From Prostheceraeus crozeri (taxonomy: Eukaryota > Platyhelminthes > Polycladida > Euryleptidae): 64,000 nt of DNA. Under the pieces are notes generated by a model. It was not told the DNA's origin and searched no databases. It saw only the letters and a list, made by a program, of their open reading frames with translations. Shown here one piece after another: positions 39,278 through 49,415 of the stretch (the stretch's first letter is position 1; each line of letters begins with the position of its first letter). The stretch covers positions 1 through 64,000 of the forward strand of contig CAJQUW010000533.1 in the NCBI GenBank assembly GCA_907163375.1, read 5' to 3'. Made by a program: the position numbers and the translations under genes.

Positions 39278-39952
39278 TTAATAGTCTGAGAACATATATT
39301 TCTTTGGTGTAGATATACGTCGTTCTCTTCCTCTTGTTTTCTTAGTAAGTGTGGAAGGAGATGTAGAAGGTGAACTCTTAAACCAATTTCTTGGCATTGT
39401 AACACTCCTAATTTTAGGAACCGAATCAACATTTGAAGTAGTATCAACTTCTGAAGTAGAATCAAGTTCCTTCAATGTTTCATTATTCAATGCAAATTTT
39501 GGAACATTATGCTTTTTCAATAGTTGAAGAAAATATGGCCAACCATGTGGGACATAACCTTGTCGACATTTTCTACGCGTTGCATACAGAATCTAGTCTT
39601 CATAACGCGAAGCGCTAATAATTTTATCATAATCTGTAATGATTTCACCTCTATCATTCACATTGAGATATGGTTCAATGCTGTTGAAAAGAGCTATTGC
39701 ATGTGCACGAGATGCTAAAGGTGTAGCAGTCGAAACAGAGTCACGCATCTTATTCTTCAAACTTTTCAATTCTTCAACAGTTTCTGATTGTAATAAAACT
39801 GCGCGATATGGATCTTTAATATGTGCATTTTCCTGATAATCCAGTTCTTTCTTACAAATTTGATTTGCTAGAGGTTGCTTTACTTGCTGTAAAGCAGTCA
39901 ATTGCACATATTCATCCTGAGGAATAACAATCATGTGAGAATAGGAGCTCAT
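39278..39952 (-). pseudogene. Conserved Polinton protein of unknown role, Polinton B (fossil part)
   Basis: The N-terminal half (39593-39952) begins MSSYSHMIVIPQDEYVQL and is helical. The C-terminal half has HGWPYFLQLLKKHNVPKFAL, a pattern of P-x-GW-xx-F-xx-LLKKHNVP seen in Polinton accessory proteins next to the packaging ATPase, then a serine-rich linker and a basic RGRERRISTPKKY tail. The start overlaps the packaging ATPase stop by four bases, so translation coupling or a common transcript is likely. The gene is broken once or twice. Confidence 0.4.
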
Positions 39953-40614
39953 AGTTTGTAAATAATCATAGGCTTTTTCAAAATATCACTTCGAAATCTA
40001 AATTCTTCCGGACACTCTTGTGTAAAATCAATAAATAAGTAACCTTGTGGTTTTTCAGTTGCTGCTTGAAAAATTTCAATTAAGGCTTTTGAACCTATTG
40101 GCGAAAATTGTCGCGCTAAAATTTCAAATTGACTTCTATCTCGTGGATTCTTAAAGATAGCGTAATAGTGCGTATTCAGGTTTCGTGTGTGGGCTTGTTT
40201 CCCATCAGGAGACAAATTTTGCGTGATATAGATTATAAAGCACCTTTTGCGATGTGCTACGCGAGTGAACATATCTGTAGCGTCTTTAGAATTGTTGCTT
40301 TCCTTCAATAGATCATCCAATACAACGAAATCGTTGGACTCTATCTTATCAGCTCGAATAATTCCTTCATTTCGAATAAAGTTACGACGTTGCAATTCCT
40401 GAAAGAGTGACGGCTGATAAATACCATAACACCAAATAACTCGATTGATAGGATCCCTAAACAATTCTTTTCTTTTGTCTACTAAAATCAGAGTGAAAAC
40501 AGTTTTACCTGCATGGGATGGACCTGATACAGTCAGAGCTTTATCACATTGAAGTCTGAAATCCATTTCAATACTTTGAGACTCAACATTTGCATAATTA
40601 ACGTCTAGAGCCAA
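39949..40614 (-). CDS. Packaging ATPase of Polinton B (fossil part)
   Basis: The 221-residue frame is open. It has Walker A SGPSHAGKTVFTL near residue 30, Walker B-like FVVLDDLLKES near 95, and YITQNLSPDGKQAHTRNLNT as the sensor region. This is the FtsK/HerA-type genome-packaging ATPase of Polintons. Its start overlaps the end of the basic protein gene upstream (40598-40993) by 17 bases. It differs strongly in sequence from the ATPases of Polintons A and C. Confidence 0.85.
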   Translation of the reverse strand: MALDVNYANVESQSIEMDFRLQCDKALTVSGPSHAGKTVFTLILVDKRKELFRDPINRVIWCYGIYQPSLFQELQRRNFIRNEGIIRADKIESNDFVVLDDLLKESNNSKDATDMFTRVAHRKRCFIIYITQNLSPDGKQAHTRNLNTHYYAIFKNPRDRSQFEILARQFSPIGSKALIEIFQAATEKPQGYLFIDFTQECPEEFRFRSDILKKPMIIYKL

Positions 40615-40993
40615 AGATATTACCCAATAGGTTGCCCACGGCAGGAGCTATCATTGGAAGTATTGCTGAAAGGAAACCACCCTTTTGTGACGGAGTTTTC
40701 CTCTTTCTTTGAAGGGTGATTTTAGAATTGGAGATTAATCGTAATTTTGTAGTGTATCGCTTAAGTAGCTGTCGTTGTTGTGGTGATAATTTCTTTGTCC
40801 TCAAACTTCTCACATAAGAAACAATTTCTCGAATAAATTTATCATTAGCATGTCGTATAGCATTATATCGATGATTTCCTTTCATTCGTTGAAGAGGTCG
40901 AATGGCTCCAGAAAATTTTGAAGACTTTCGACTTTTACGTCTCGCCATTTTTCTCTTTACCATTGTCAGAACTTGAGTTTTCCATATTTGCAT
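40598..40993 (-). CDS. Basic core-type protein with GGF amphipathic tail, Polinton B (fossil part)
   Basis: The protein has a strongly basic N-terminal part (KRKMARRKSRKSSK) and a C-terminal QKGGFLSAILPMIAPAVGN, where a double glycine precedes a hydrophobic amphipathic helix, ending with FGSRR. This is the general plan of adenovirus pX/pVI-like or core proteins in Polintons: DNA condensation plus a protease-released membrane-active peptide. The likely start is the Met at residue 11 (MVKRKMARRK). About 120-131 residues. Confidence 0.6.
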   Translation of the reverse strand: MQIWKTQVLTMVKRKMARRKSRKSSKFSGAIRPLQRMKGNHRYNAIRHANDKFIREIVSYVRSLRTKKLSPQQRQLLKRYTTKLRLISNSKITLQRKRKTPSQKGGFLSAILPMIAPAVGNLLGNIFGSRR

Positions 40994-41061
40994 AGGTACT
41001 AACTTTTATGGCAGAAGTGACACTCAAAATGAGCTATATCACAGTGGCTACATTGACAAAG

Positions 41062-41322
41062 TTAAATACAGCAGCGTATGAAACAGCGCTGGCAGAAAGT
41101 ATGCTTACATCTCTTAAAGATGCGTTTTTCACTTCCATCCTTTCGCTTACATACATCACACATATTTTCACTCTTACTAACAACTTCTAAAGCAAGTCTT
41201 TTTGACGACATGAACTTGCTAGCCTTTTCTAAATAATAGAAGCATGTACAGAAGGAATATACTTCGAGAGTAAGTAGACATAGCTCGAAAACCAATTGTG
41301 CTACGATCAAGTACCATTGCAT
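41062..41322 (-). CDS. RING-like zinc protein 1 of Polinton B (fossil part)
   Basis: After an N-terminal hydrophobic segment comes CDVCKRKDGSEKRIFKRC, KHTFCQRCFIRCCI. The spacing C-x2-C-x13-C-x1-H-x2-C-x2-C is that of a short RING finger. Viral RING proteins are often E3 ubiquitin ligases that act on host defence. A second RING-like protein lies at 42415-42610. Confidence 0.5.
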   Translation of the reverse strand: MQWYLIVAQLVFELCLLTLEVYSFCTCFYYLEKASKFMSSKRLALEVVSKSENMCDVCKRKDGSEKRIFKRCKHTFCQRCFIRCCI

Positions 41323-41438
41323 CTTTAAGTTTCTTTTATAGAAAGTTGAATGTGAATATGTGAAATTGCTTCAATCACTAGACTGCTACCATGATGGTTA
41401 AATGCATCAAGACGTTGAGCAATTTTTCCCACATGTCT

Positions 41439-41819
41439 TTAAAAAAATTCTTCAGGATTATCTATAACTTCCATTGAATAGGAAGCAAAGTGGAAGAGAC
41501 GATCTTCTACCTCTTCTTTCCCAAAATGACTGAAATGAATTTTCGCAACTAATCGCGCCATTACAATTTTATCAGAAAACGTATCCATTAACTTCAAAAA
41601 TAGTGTACTAGTATCACCAATAACTGATTTGATGTTAATCTCATCTTTATGAAATGTTATCACATAATCTTGAATAGTCCCTTTTAAACTTTGCCTATGA
41701 AAACGCAATGTTCCACAATCATTTGAGAAAGACATTGTCATTCTGCATCTATCCCTCCAATTGCATGAAAAACAGCAAGTCTTTACATAAAGCTTTAATT
41801 GAATGACTTCTTCAAGCAC
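41439..41819 (-). CDS. Unrecognised 126-residue protein of Polinton B (fossil part)
   Basis: The frame is open with alternating beta-like segments (GTLRFHRQSLKGTIQDYVIT; EINIKSVIGDT) and a helix DTFSDKIVMARLVAKIHF. It is on the same strand as the RING and exonuclease-like genes. No family is recognised. Confidence 0.4.
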   Translation of the reverse strand: MLEEVIQLKLYVKTCCFSCNWRDRCRMTMSFSNDCGTLRFHRQSLKGTIQDYVITFHKDEINIKSVIGDTSTLFLKLMDTFSDKIVMARLVAKIHFSHFGKEEVEDRLFHFASYSMEVIDNPEEFF

Positions 41820-41879
41820 GCATCACAAATTTTGGGTCTGAAACAAATAAAATAGATACAGTTGGTAACTATCATACAG

Positions 41880-42365
41880 ACAGCAATGAAAACCAAACCT
41901 TACTTTGGCAGTGCTGAGGTAAGGAGGAAAAGAACATTGATTATGAATGTAACTACTACAACGAACATTTGAAATGGGAACACTCAATTCCTTCAAACGT
42001 TTAGTGACTTCATGATAGTGTTGATTAACTCTACTATCCCAAGGTGGAAGTAGAATATCATTGATGATTAGATTTGGAAATAGTTTCTTTTCCTTAGTAG
42101 GATCATTACAAAAGATACGTACAGCATTGAAGGCTGCAAGCCATCTTTTAAAGTCAATAAGAAGAGCACTTTCACTAGAAAGACCAAAGTCTTGTAAATT
42201 TTGTTGATTAAGTCCATGAATATGTTTTCTCGCTCATCCATCAGCTTTGGGAACACACTTGGCATGATGATGATAGACACTAACAATCTGATATGAGCAA
42301 GTGTCCATGGCAATAGCACTGAGCTCCTGTACAGGTTCACCCTCACAATCCATGAAAATGATGGT
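41880..42365 (-). pseudogene. DEDD-exonuclease-like protein of Polinton B (fossil part)
   Basis: One frame starts IIFMDCEGEPVQELSAIAMD, resembling the FxDxEG first motif of DEDD 3'-5' exonucleases, then HIHGLN, then FGLSSESALLIDFKRWLAAF, DPTKEKKLF, and the C-terminal block ILLPPWDSRVNQHYHE followed by SVPISNVRC. This layout matches a protein family I associate with Polintons and adintovirus-like elements of aquatic animals. It may process RNA or DNA ends. The gene is broken. Confidence 0.45.
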
Positions 42366-42414
42366 GGATGACTAAAAAGAAGATTACATAGTTCTACTCA
42401 TCGGATGAAAAATA

Positions 42415-42610
42415 CTATAACATATTACAATATGAAGAAGTGCAACAATGCTGTTCACGACAAAATACACAAATAACATGATGACAGCGAAGAAGTAAAA
42501 TGTATCTGATAAGACCACGTCTACGACACTCAAAGCACATAAGCGAATTGTCATAAGGTAGAGATAGGAAAGGATTAGCGATTCTCCTTCTTTGATTTGC
42601 GTTTTCCGGT
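42415..42610 (-). CDS. RING-like zinc protein 2 of Polinton B (fossil part)
   Basis: The frame has MCFECRRRGLIRYILLLRCH, HVICVFCREQHCC, giving C-x2-C-x13-C-x1-H-x2-C-x2-C, the same spacing as the RING at 41062. It overlaps the 3' end of the 42575-43309 gene in another frame. The short size suggests a minimal RING. Confidence 0.4.
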
Positions 42611-43344
42611 AACATTCTTCTCTGACTTGTGCTTCCCACCGCTCTCGTTGAGATTTTGATCAATAATGTTATTAACATCTGGCTGCTTTGGTATATATAG
42701 GATGGATTGAGTGTGCATCGCTATAGAGGCCAATTTATTATCCTTATGATAGCCATAATATAGTCCGCTTATTGTGAAACGAATATTCCAAGTGCCTTCT
42801 GCGAGCTCTTCACACCTGATGGGTGTTATTTGTTTTCCATCCTTTCGATAGTAAGAACACCAATGCGATAGTGGTAGAGAAAGTCGTTCACCTTCCCATA
42901 TCCTTTTATATGGTGTATCCTTGTCATCTCTCGCTCTCCGCACTTCGGCAAGGGGAGTAGGGATATCCATATTTAGTGTCACAGATTCTTCAATAATGTC
43001 AAGCTGGCGACGCATGTATGGAGCTACAGGAATGATGACGTAGTCTCCATACTGATTCCTCTTCACACTCACGTCTGTGGAATGGATCATTCCCGCTTCC
43101 AGTGCTATAGCATGATCGCAATAGCGTATGCTTTGTCTAAATTTACGCTGTAGCGGTGTAGGATTATGTACCTGTGTTGTCTCCTCCACCGGTCTCAACA
43201 GTAGATGGCTTGATTGTAGCGAACCTTGCACCGTCTGGACATCAGCATCTAGTCTGGTAAGTGATGTAGAAGCCTGAAAGCGGAAAGATGCGATTAGGTT
43301 AACACTCAAGAAAGGAGGTGGAGGGAAGTTTTCCGACTTACCAT
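42575..43344 (-). CDS. Unrecognised spliced protein of Polinton B right end (fossil part)
   Basis: Exon 1 ends with an ATG at 43342-43344 directly at a donor (ATG/GTAAGT), and the acceptor CTTTCAG joins at 43273. The protein of about 233 residues then starts ASTSLTRLDADVQTVQGSLQ, has YGDYVIIPVAPYMRRQLDII, a beta-rich middle (HWCSYYRKDGKQITPIRCEE; GTWNIRFTISGLYYGYH) and a basic KRKSKKENR tail, which looks nuclear. No family is recognised. The TATA-like ATTTATAGAG near 43436 would serve as promoter. Confidence 0.5.
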
Positions 43345-43535
43345 TCTAGTTGAAAAGTAGGATAGATGAGCTGAGAGAACGTGCGTCCGTCACTTACACG
43401 ATTCAAAGATAGAATGATTGTCACTCTAAAGTCTCATTATTTATAGAGAAATGCATGATTCTCATTAGATGGTGATCCTCATTCGACAATAACATCAAGC
43501 TGATTCCAAATCTGGTATCAGTTTACCCACTAATA

Positions 43536-43553
43536 TTACTTACTACTATCGCT
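43536..43553. repeat. Right terminus and target duplication of Polinton B
   Basis: TTACTTACTACT (43536-43547) is the exact complement of the left end at 4390-4401 and is followed by ATCGCT, which matches the left ATCACT at five of six bases. Confidence 0.75.
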
Positions 43554-46500
43554 TTTTGGGAGAAAATGTCGAGAGCATAGAGTAAGCATATTTAGGCAGA
43601 GTGGTAACTCAGCATTTATTAAATCCCCAATGTGCATGCATTTTCGATTTCATAAAATGAACTTGACACGAACCCCAGCGCCACATGTCAGATATACGAA
43701 TTTTTGCACTTTTGGAGAAATGTACACGAATTTGACTTATATTGACAGCAATACATAAGAAACATAAGTAATTTACTAATTCTCCGTATCATGACAACCT
43801 TGAGAAGTTATATGGTTTATTATATCAGCAATTCGATGGCTTACCATTGCTTTAAAGCTCACATGCCTTACTATAATAAGATTATTTTCTTAAGCGTGAT
43901 CATATCACAAACTACCTGTCACTGAAAGAGCAAAGCATCAAAAGAAAATGATCTTTTTTAAATGGGTCAACATTACTATTCAGATTCAATAAAAGACATC
44001 TTGTGAATCATGAAATCATGCCGCTGAAAATTGAATTAAAAACATGACTTCTCAGTCAAGAAGCTTTCATTAAGATCTCAACTTTTCCTTGAAGACTTCC
44101 AGGGACTTGCATTATAATGTAGCTCATGAAATCTCCTTGTCATCAGCTTAATTTCCGCCTAATTATGATGCTTGCTAGCAAATATTCATTCCTTTGCTAT
44201 CCAATTTGTTTCACCTTACTTATAAAGGGGACCATCTCGGTAGTATATAAATACAGGAATAAGTTGAAAACTTTTAGCTTCTTAAAAACTCCTAAAATAA
44301 TTTTTTGGACAGCAGGAACGTAATCTCCGCAAAAAAATGAGTCTTTTCATATAAAATTTTCACTGTATACAGATACTTGTTTGAGTCGACTCTCTGCCTA
44401 TTTTTTATATTTTTCTACTTACTTTATGGTCGAGAGGCTCACGACAATCCCTTCAATAGAGGGTTGTTAACTAATGATGAAACTTAAGACTTTCCAAGTG
44501 ACATCATCGATCACAATCGATGATAATTTATTCTATAAACCAGTGGCGTCGCGTGCTCCCAGACCATAGGCCTTCGCTCCAAAGTGGATTCCTATATTTC
44601 TGCGGCAGACAGCATGAAATGCATAAAATAATTAATTTATTAATTAATTTAATAATAATAATTAATTAATAATTATTAATTTAATTCACAAATGCTTAAT
44701 TTCAGTGAATTTTCAAACTTGTACAAGTACATAAACATTCAAATCATGCTGGCATCCATGACTACAGAATGAAATGATGTGAGAAATAGATACTGATATT
44801 TAAATGAAAGGTGCACTGAAGTCCATAGAATACCCAATGTAGACTATTCTGCATGTCAATTGTGATTCACTGTGACTGCCTCTTTTTCTGAACAGCCTCT
44901 TAAGCATGCAATCCTAAGCTGACTGTTCGTCAACGCGACTCTTGTCTTCCCAAGATTTTAAACGTCAAATGACAATGAAAATGTGATGTTGATTTCTCAC
45001 ATGACGCTTGATCACCTTGGTAAGATTACTATAGAGAATATTCACTATCGAGGAAGCTCTCACCAACGCAATACTCAGTTGTGAATATTATAGCTTGTCA
45101 ATCACTTGTGTGTTTCAAATTTAGGTCTGCTAAAATGTTTTTTGTGCTCCTCCTGATATTCTATCCCTTGAGAGTGGTTTAGTTTTTATTTCAATGCCAT
45201 AAACTTCGTGTACGATGGCTAGAGTTTTCTGCATAATCCCTCGGACGACTGGCCGGTGTAGAAAATAACCACTGTTGAAATCGCCGCCATAAACGTAATA
45301 TCACAAGTATGCCTTGAATCATTATCTCTGACAGAATCCCACATCAAATTATGGAACCTTCACCGCTATCTCCTTACTGCGGCTTCTAACTTTCCGATCC
45401 AACTTTCAGCCATTGGTGAACGCAATCACGACGATTCAATGCGTCATCATCTTCTCCCAAATTTGGCGAAGCCACGAATAGGGAAAATTTGCGCATTCAG
45501 ATAGCTGAATCTAAGAATTTATAAATAGATCTTTTCTTGCATTGCTGCAATATATTTGCTTCTTCGTTTCTATCGGGAGAAGACGATCGAGCTAAGCGCA
45601 CACGCTCCAAATATCATACAAACACACAAATCTCTGTGATTTGCTGTGAACACATCCCCAGGGCATTGCGCTCGGAACGTATTTGAGAGTAGTGACTTGA
45701 AACTGTAAAGTGTATGTAAAGTTGTAAACGTAAAGATGCTCTCAAAAACAAAAAAATAAAACTATTTGAACCTTTGTTTTATGAACGTAAATAATTATTT
45801 TTGGGTATGCGGCGAAGGCCTCGCAGGCACGGAGACGACGCCACTGCTATATACCTATGTAGGCCCACAATAAACTTGTCTGAAGGAAGCGACATTCACG
45901 ACAGAATACGTCCTTCCATGTGCAAACGTGCAGCCGTGAACTCATATTCCTTGTCCTTGTGCAGGAATTGGTGTATTGTCCGTCATGGACGATAAAATTT
46001 CAGGAAGCATCGATAATCGCAGAGCAGGCCATCCTTGGTCAAGTGGCTATAATGTTTCATCGATATGGAATCCGCTTTTTAGATATGGAATCCGCTTTTT
46101 AGATAATTTTTTTGAGAAACTGAATCTTTAATTGAAAAGACAATCCTTCTCATTTCAAGTCTTTCCGTCGACGAATAGCTTTGGACTGCTGACTGTACAT
46201 GTACTTCTGTTTAATAAAGTCATGAGTTGACATCAAAGCATTTTACACAAGGGCATATTATTTGCTCGCTTCATCTTTCGGAAGGTGTGATTTAAGACCG
46301 GAGTGGGATTTCTACAATTTCATAGGACTCCGTACGACTTCGACTTAAATGATAGGACTTCAGGAATCCAAATGAATATCCCTGAGATAAACAGATTAAG
46401 AATTTTCGTAAAATAGATTCTTGCGATTGAAAGGCATATTGAACTATTAGAATTCATTCATATATGCTTCAGATTATATTTTCAACTGAGGCATATGTCG

Positions 46501-47100
46501 TAGAAACTGTGTCTTAAGAAGAACTAAATCAAAAATGTATTTCTTATCAAGTTGTTTTTTCTTCGCTCGCAAAAAATTGTTTTTAATTAAGCATGAGCCA
46601 CTGCCACTTTCCAAATTGAACGACCATTTCAGTATTAGCAAACCCTTTGTGCTTCGACGGCCTCACGGATCGGTTAACGATTAGGCCTATACGCAGAAAC
46701 TAGCGTGTTCAAAATGCATTTCCTTTTTTAAATTGGATCTGAGTTGATGTATTAAGTGGTCTTTGAGTTCACACTTGATTCTATCTATTCCTACTACATT
46801 ATGCATATTTAGCAACTCTAAATTTCCATTTTATAATTCCATTTATGAACGGTACTTATGTTTTCAAATTTGCCTAAAATCCGTAGAAGGGAATCAATTG
46901 TCACACAACTTTAAGTGCACGTGAGGGAGGATGTTTTCTACCCACATACCAAAATTTGTGCGAATCGGACCAGTACTTTTGAATTAAGGGCGATAACTTG
47001 AAGTGAGGCGATGTCTGCAGCTTGATCTGACTTTTTCTGACCTCATCGTCTGAGCAGAAAGCATTTGAGGTCAACAAAGTCATTTCGCGACAACTCGTCA
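43548..47100. other. Host sequence without recognised genes
   Basis: No coding frame with family features is seen. There is an AT-only palindromic tract (ATTAATTT/AATTAATT words) at 44625-44695 and a 20-bp tandem duplication (GATATGGAATCCGCTTTTTA) at 46062-46104. The short frame at 45801-45995 has no support. Confidence 0.5.
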
Positions 47101-48149
47101 AGGATTCCAATCCCGGGACTGTCATTGCCGGGATTGGAGGATAAAAATCCCGGGATTGAGAAATTTACAACATAGCTGTATTCCGTATAAAGCAAGACAA
47201 AGTGACGAAGACAAAACTACCAGAAATCCATCCACGATAGATGCAGGCTCTTCGCACTTCAATATAATCGTCAACGCTACGTTTTCAATAATCCATTGAT
47301 GAGGCTTTTTCAATAAAGGTCGATGCTTAAATTTGAGCTTTTCATTTGCCAAAGCTAACAATATTTGAAAGCATGACCAAATTGAAGATAGGCATTGGCG
47401 AAGTAGACCTACACAAATTCGGGATTAAGAATCGAGCTAATCCTCGGCATTGAGATCTTTGAGTGGCAAATTACTCACTAGACTACAGCCTATAGTAATG
47501 GTCATTAGCCTCTGGGGTTAATCTAATCCCGGGATTAGTTTGTTCAGGAAGAATTATTCTCATTTTACCAGTTTTTATTCACGGCAGTAGCCTACCTAAA
47601 GGTGAAAGGCGCATAAAAATATTCTTCAATCGCGCAATCCCAAGTTTGGGATCTTGGAATCTCAATTTACCAGTGCAATGCATTGAGGAAATAGCTGTGA
47701 TTTTGATCATCTTACTATTTTGCCTGCAGCTACACGGTTGGCATGCCTATATTTTGTCAACAAATATTTGTAGACAGACAATAAATAGTAAACAAATATT
47801 TTTTGTAGACAGGCTATAATCCCGGGTCTTCACTCTAGCAATGCCGAATCTCAGGGAATTGCAGATTGAAAGTGTAGAATTCAGGAATTTGCAACTGTTC
47901 CCTGCTTCTACAACGTTGCCGTTATCAACCTGTGCATAAAGCGAAGAAACTTTGAGTCAACTTGTCAATTGCGATACTGTAAGTAAACCGACTTTTGGCA
48001 ATTCCGACTCTCTGCTATTCCCACATCCCGGTACTACATTTTACGAACATGCACATGTGCTTTGTCATGACATATTTACTATTTTACTCAATCCCCGAAT
48101 CCCGTGAACGAGATTTTTCGGATTATGGAATCTCTGTCCTGTATGTTTG

Positions 48150-48178
48150 ATTAGAAGATATATATATATATATATACC

Positions 48179-48225
<47 letters not shown>

Positions 48226-49353
48226 ATTATCGTGACCAAAGAGAGTATAAATGAAAAGACCAATAGTAACTAAAATGCCCGACCGGTTTCTGCCTCTTCG
48301 AGGCTTCTCAAGGGCTGCAATGAACTATATTTGCATAGTTAACTCAAAATTATACATTCGAAAATTATGGTATGTAGAGATGAAACACAACTTCTCACAA
48401 ATAAAGATATGTTGCCATATCAGATAAGGACTGAAAAATAGAAATCGAATGAAAGTGGAATTGAATGAAATCTATGAAAATTTATACGGTTGAAGGTTCT
48501 TATTGATTACTGTATACATGTAGGCTATTAATTTTTATTGAGCACTGGTCTTAGTATATTGATGCAGATTTTTTCTTTTTCTTCCCTACAAACTTTCCCG
48601 CAATTCGGAGGTAATTTGATGATGGGTATAACATTAAAAGGAGGATTATTATTTCCTGAACAGGTATGTATATGCTTGCTCACTTCAAGGATTCTATACT
48701 TTTCTTCATTAACTTGTTGCCGGTGAACTCTTACACGGGAACGCAAGCTGTCCCCCGTTTGACCAACATAAAGTGCACTGCATCCACGACACTTAAGTAC
48801 ATATATAATGTCTTTGCTGTTGCAATTCATATTTGCTTTTATACTAAATATTTTCTCTTCTTGATTGTTGTTCATATATTTAAGTTTATCACCTTCTATC
48901 ATGGATGTACAGCACATGCATCTTTCATTATGGCATTTGGTAGCTCCAACTATATAGTCAATATACTAAGACCAGTGCTCAATAAAAATTAATAGCCTAC
49001 ATGTATACAGTAATCAATAAGAACCTTCAACCGTATAAATTTTCATAGATTTCATTCAATTCCACTTTCATTCGATTTCTATTTTTCAGTCCTTATCTGA
49101 TATGGCAACATATCTTTATTTGTGAGAAGTTGTGTTTCATCTCTACATACCATAATTTTCGAATGTATAATTTTGAGTTAACTATGCAAATATAGTTCAT
49201 TGCAGCCCTTGAGAAGCCTCGAAGAGGCAGAAACCGGTCGGGCATTTTAGTTACTATTGGTCTTTTCATTTATACTCTCTTTGGTCACGATAATTACTAT
49301 ATATTTCTCCATTTTTGGTGCTTTTCATTTCTATTTATATATATATACATATA

Positions 49354-49410
<57 letters not shown>

Positions 49411-49415
49411 AATCA
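48150..49415. mobile_element. Penelope-like element, inverted two-arm copy between (TA)n tracts
   Basis: Arms 48221-48562 and 48958-49300 are almost perfectly complementary over 342 bases. Between and overlapping them lies the minus-strand GIY-YIG gene end. (TA)n tracts flank both arms (48161-48220, with a central CCGG, and 49335-49410), and the outermost words GATTAGA/TCTAATC are again inverted. (TA)n targets, GIY-YIG and mirrored partial copies are features of Penelope-like retroelements. The reverse transcriptase domain is absent, so the copy is 5'-truncated. Confidence 0.75.
48528..48917 (-). CDS. GIY-YIG endonuclease end of a Penelope-like element
   Basis: The frame reads CNSKDIIYVLKCRGCSALYV, GQTGDSLRSRVRVHRQQV, then HTCSGNNNPPFNVIPII and CREEKEKICINILRPVLNKN. 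This is the GIY-YIG nuclease of Penelope-like elements: I-I-Y-V/L at the first motif, YVGQT with R-x-R-x-x-x-H, and the final I-x-x-L-x-P-x-L-N. It cuts target DNA for retrotransposition. The frame is open from about 48917 to its stop within the left inverted arm, but the upstream reverse transcriptase is missing. The mirrored right arm carries a copy of the last residues on the plus strand. Confidence 0.85.
   Translation of the reverse strand: MCCTSMIEGDKLKYMNNNQEEKIFSIKANMNCNSKDIIYVLKCRGCSALYVGQTGDSLRSRVRVHRQQVNEEKYRILEVSKHIHTCSGNNNPPFNVIPIIKLPPNCGKVCREEKEKICINILRPVLNKN

Larger units (their letters stand above)
4390..43547. mobile_element. Polinton B: outer element, interrupted by a second Polinton (fossil)
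   Basis: The element starts AGTAGTAAGTAA at 4390 and ends with its exact complement at 43536-43547. It is flanked by ATCACT (4384-4389) and ATCGCT (43548-43553), a 6-bp target duplication with one mismatch. Both the AG...CT ends and the 6-bp duplication are typical of Polintons. Its own length without the inserted Polinton is about 22.7 kb. Inside are polymerase, integrase, protease, packaging ATPase, major capsid and penton-like genes plus spliced early-type genes. Beyond the outer 12 bp the termini share a further 20 bp or so (near 4930 and 43500). It is broken, with roughly ten visible breaks besides the inserted elements, and is clearly older than the element inside it. Confidence 0.85.

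Noticed and set aside
42068-42346. Minus-strand hydrophobic frame MRVNLYRSS
   Set aside because: It overlaps the better-supported exonuclease-like frame, which has family motifs.
45801-46102. Short plus-strand frames with RRPRRHGDD
   Set aside because: No splice sites, no family, and typical of chance frames in a locally GC-richer stretch.
48666-48992. Plus-strand frame ending NILRPVLNKN
   Set aside because: It is the complement of the GIY-YIG gene and picks up the mirrored right arm; the matching end is a product of the inverted repeat.
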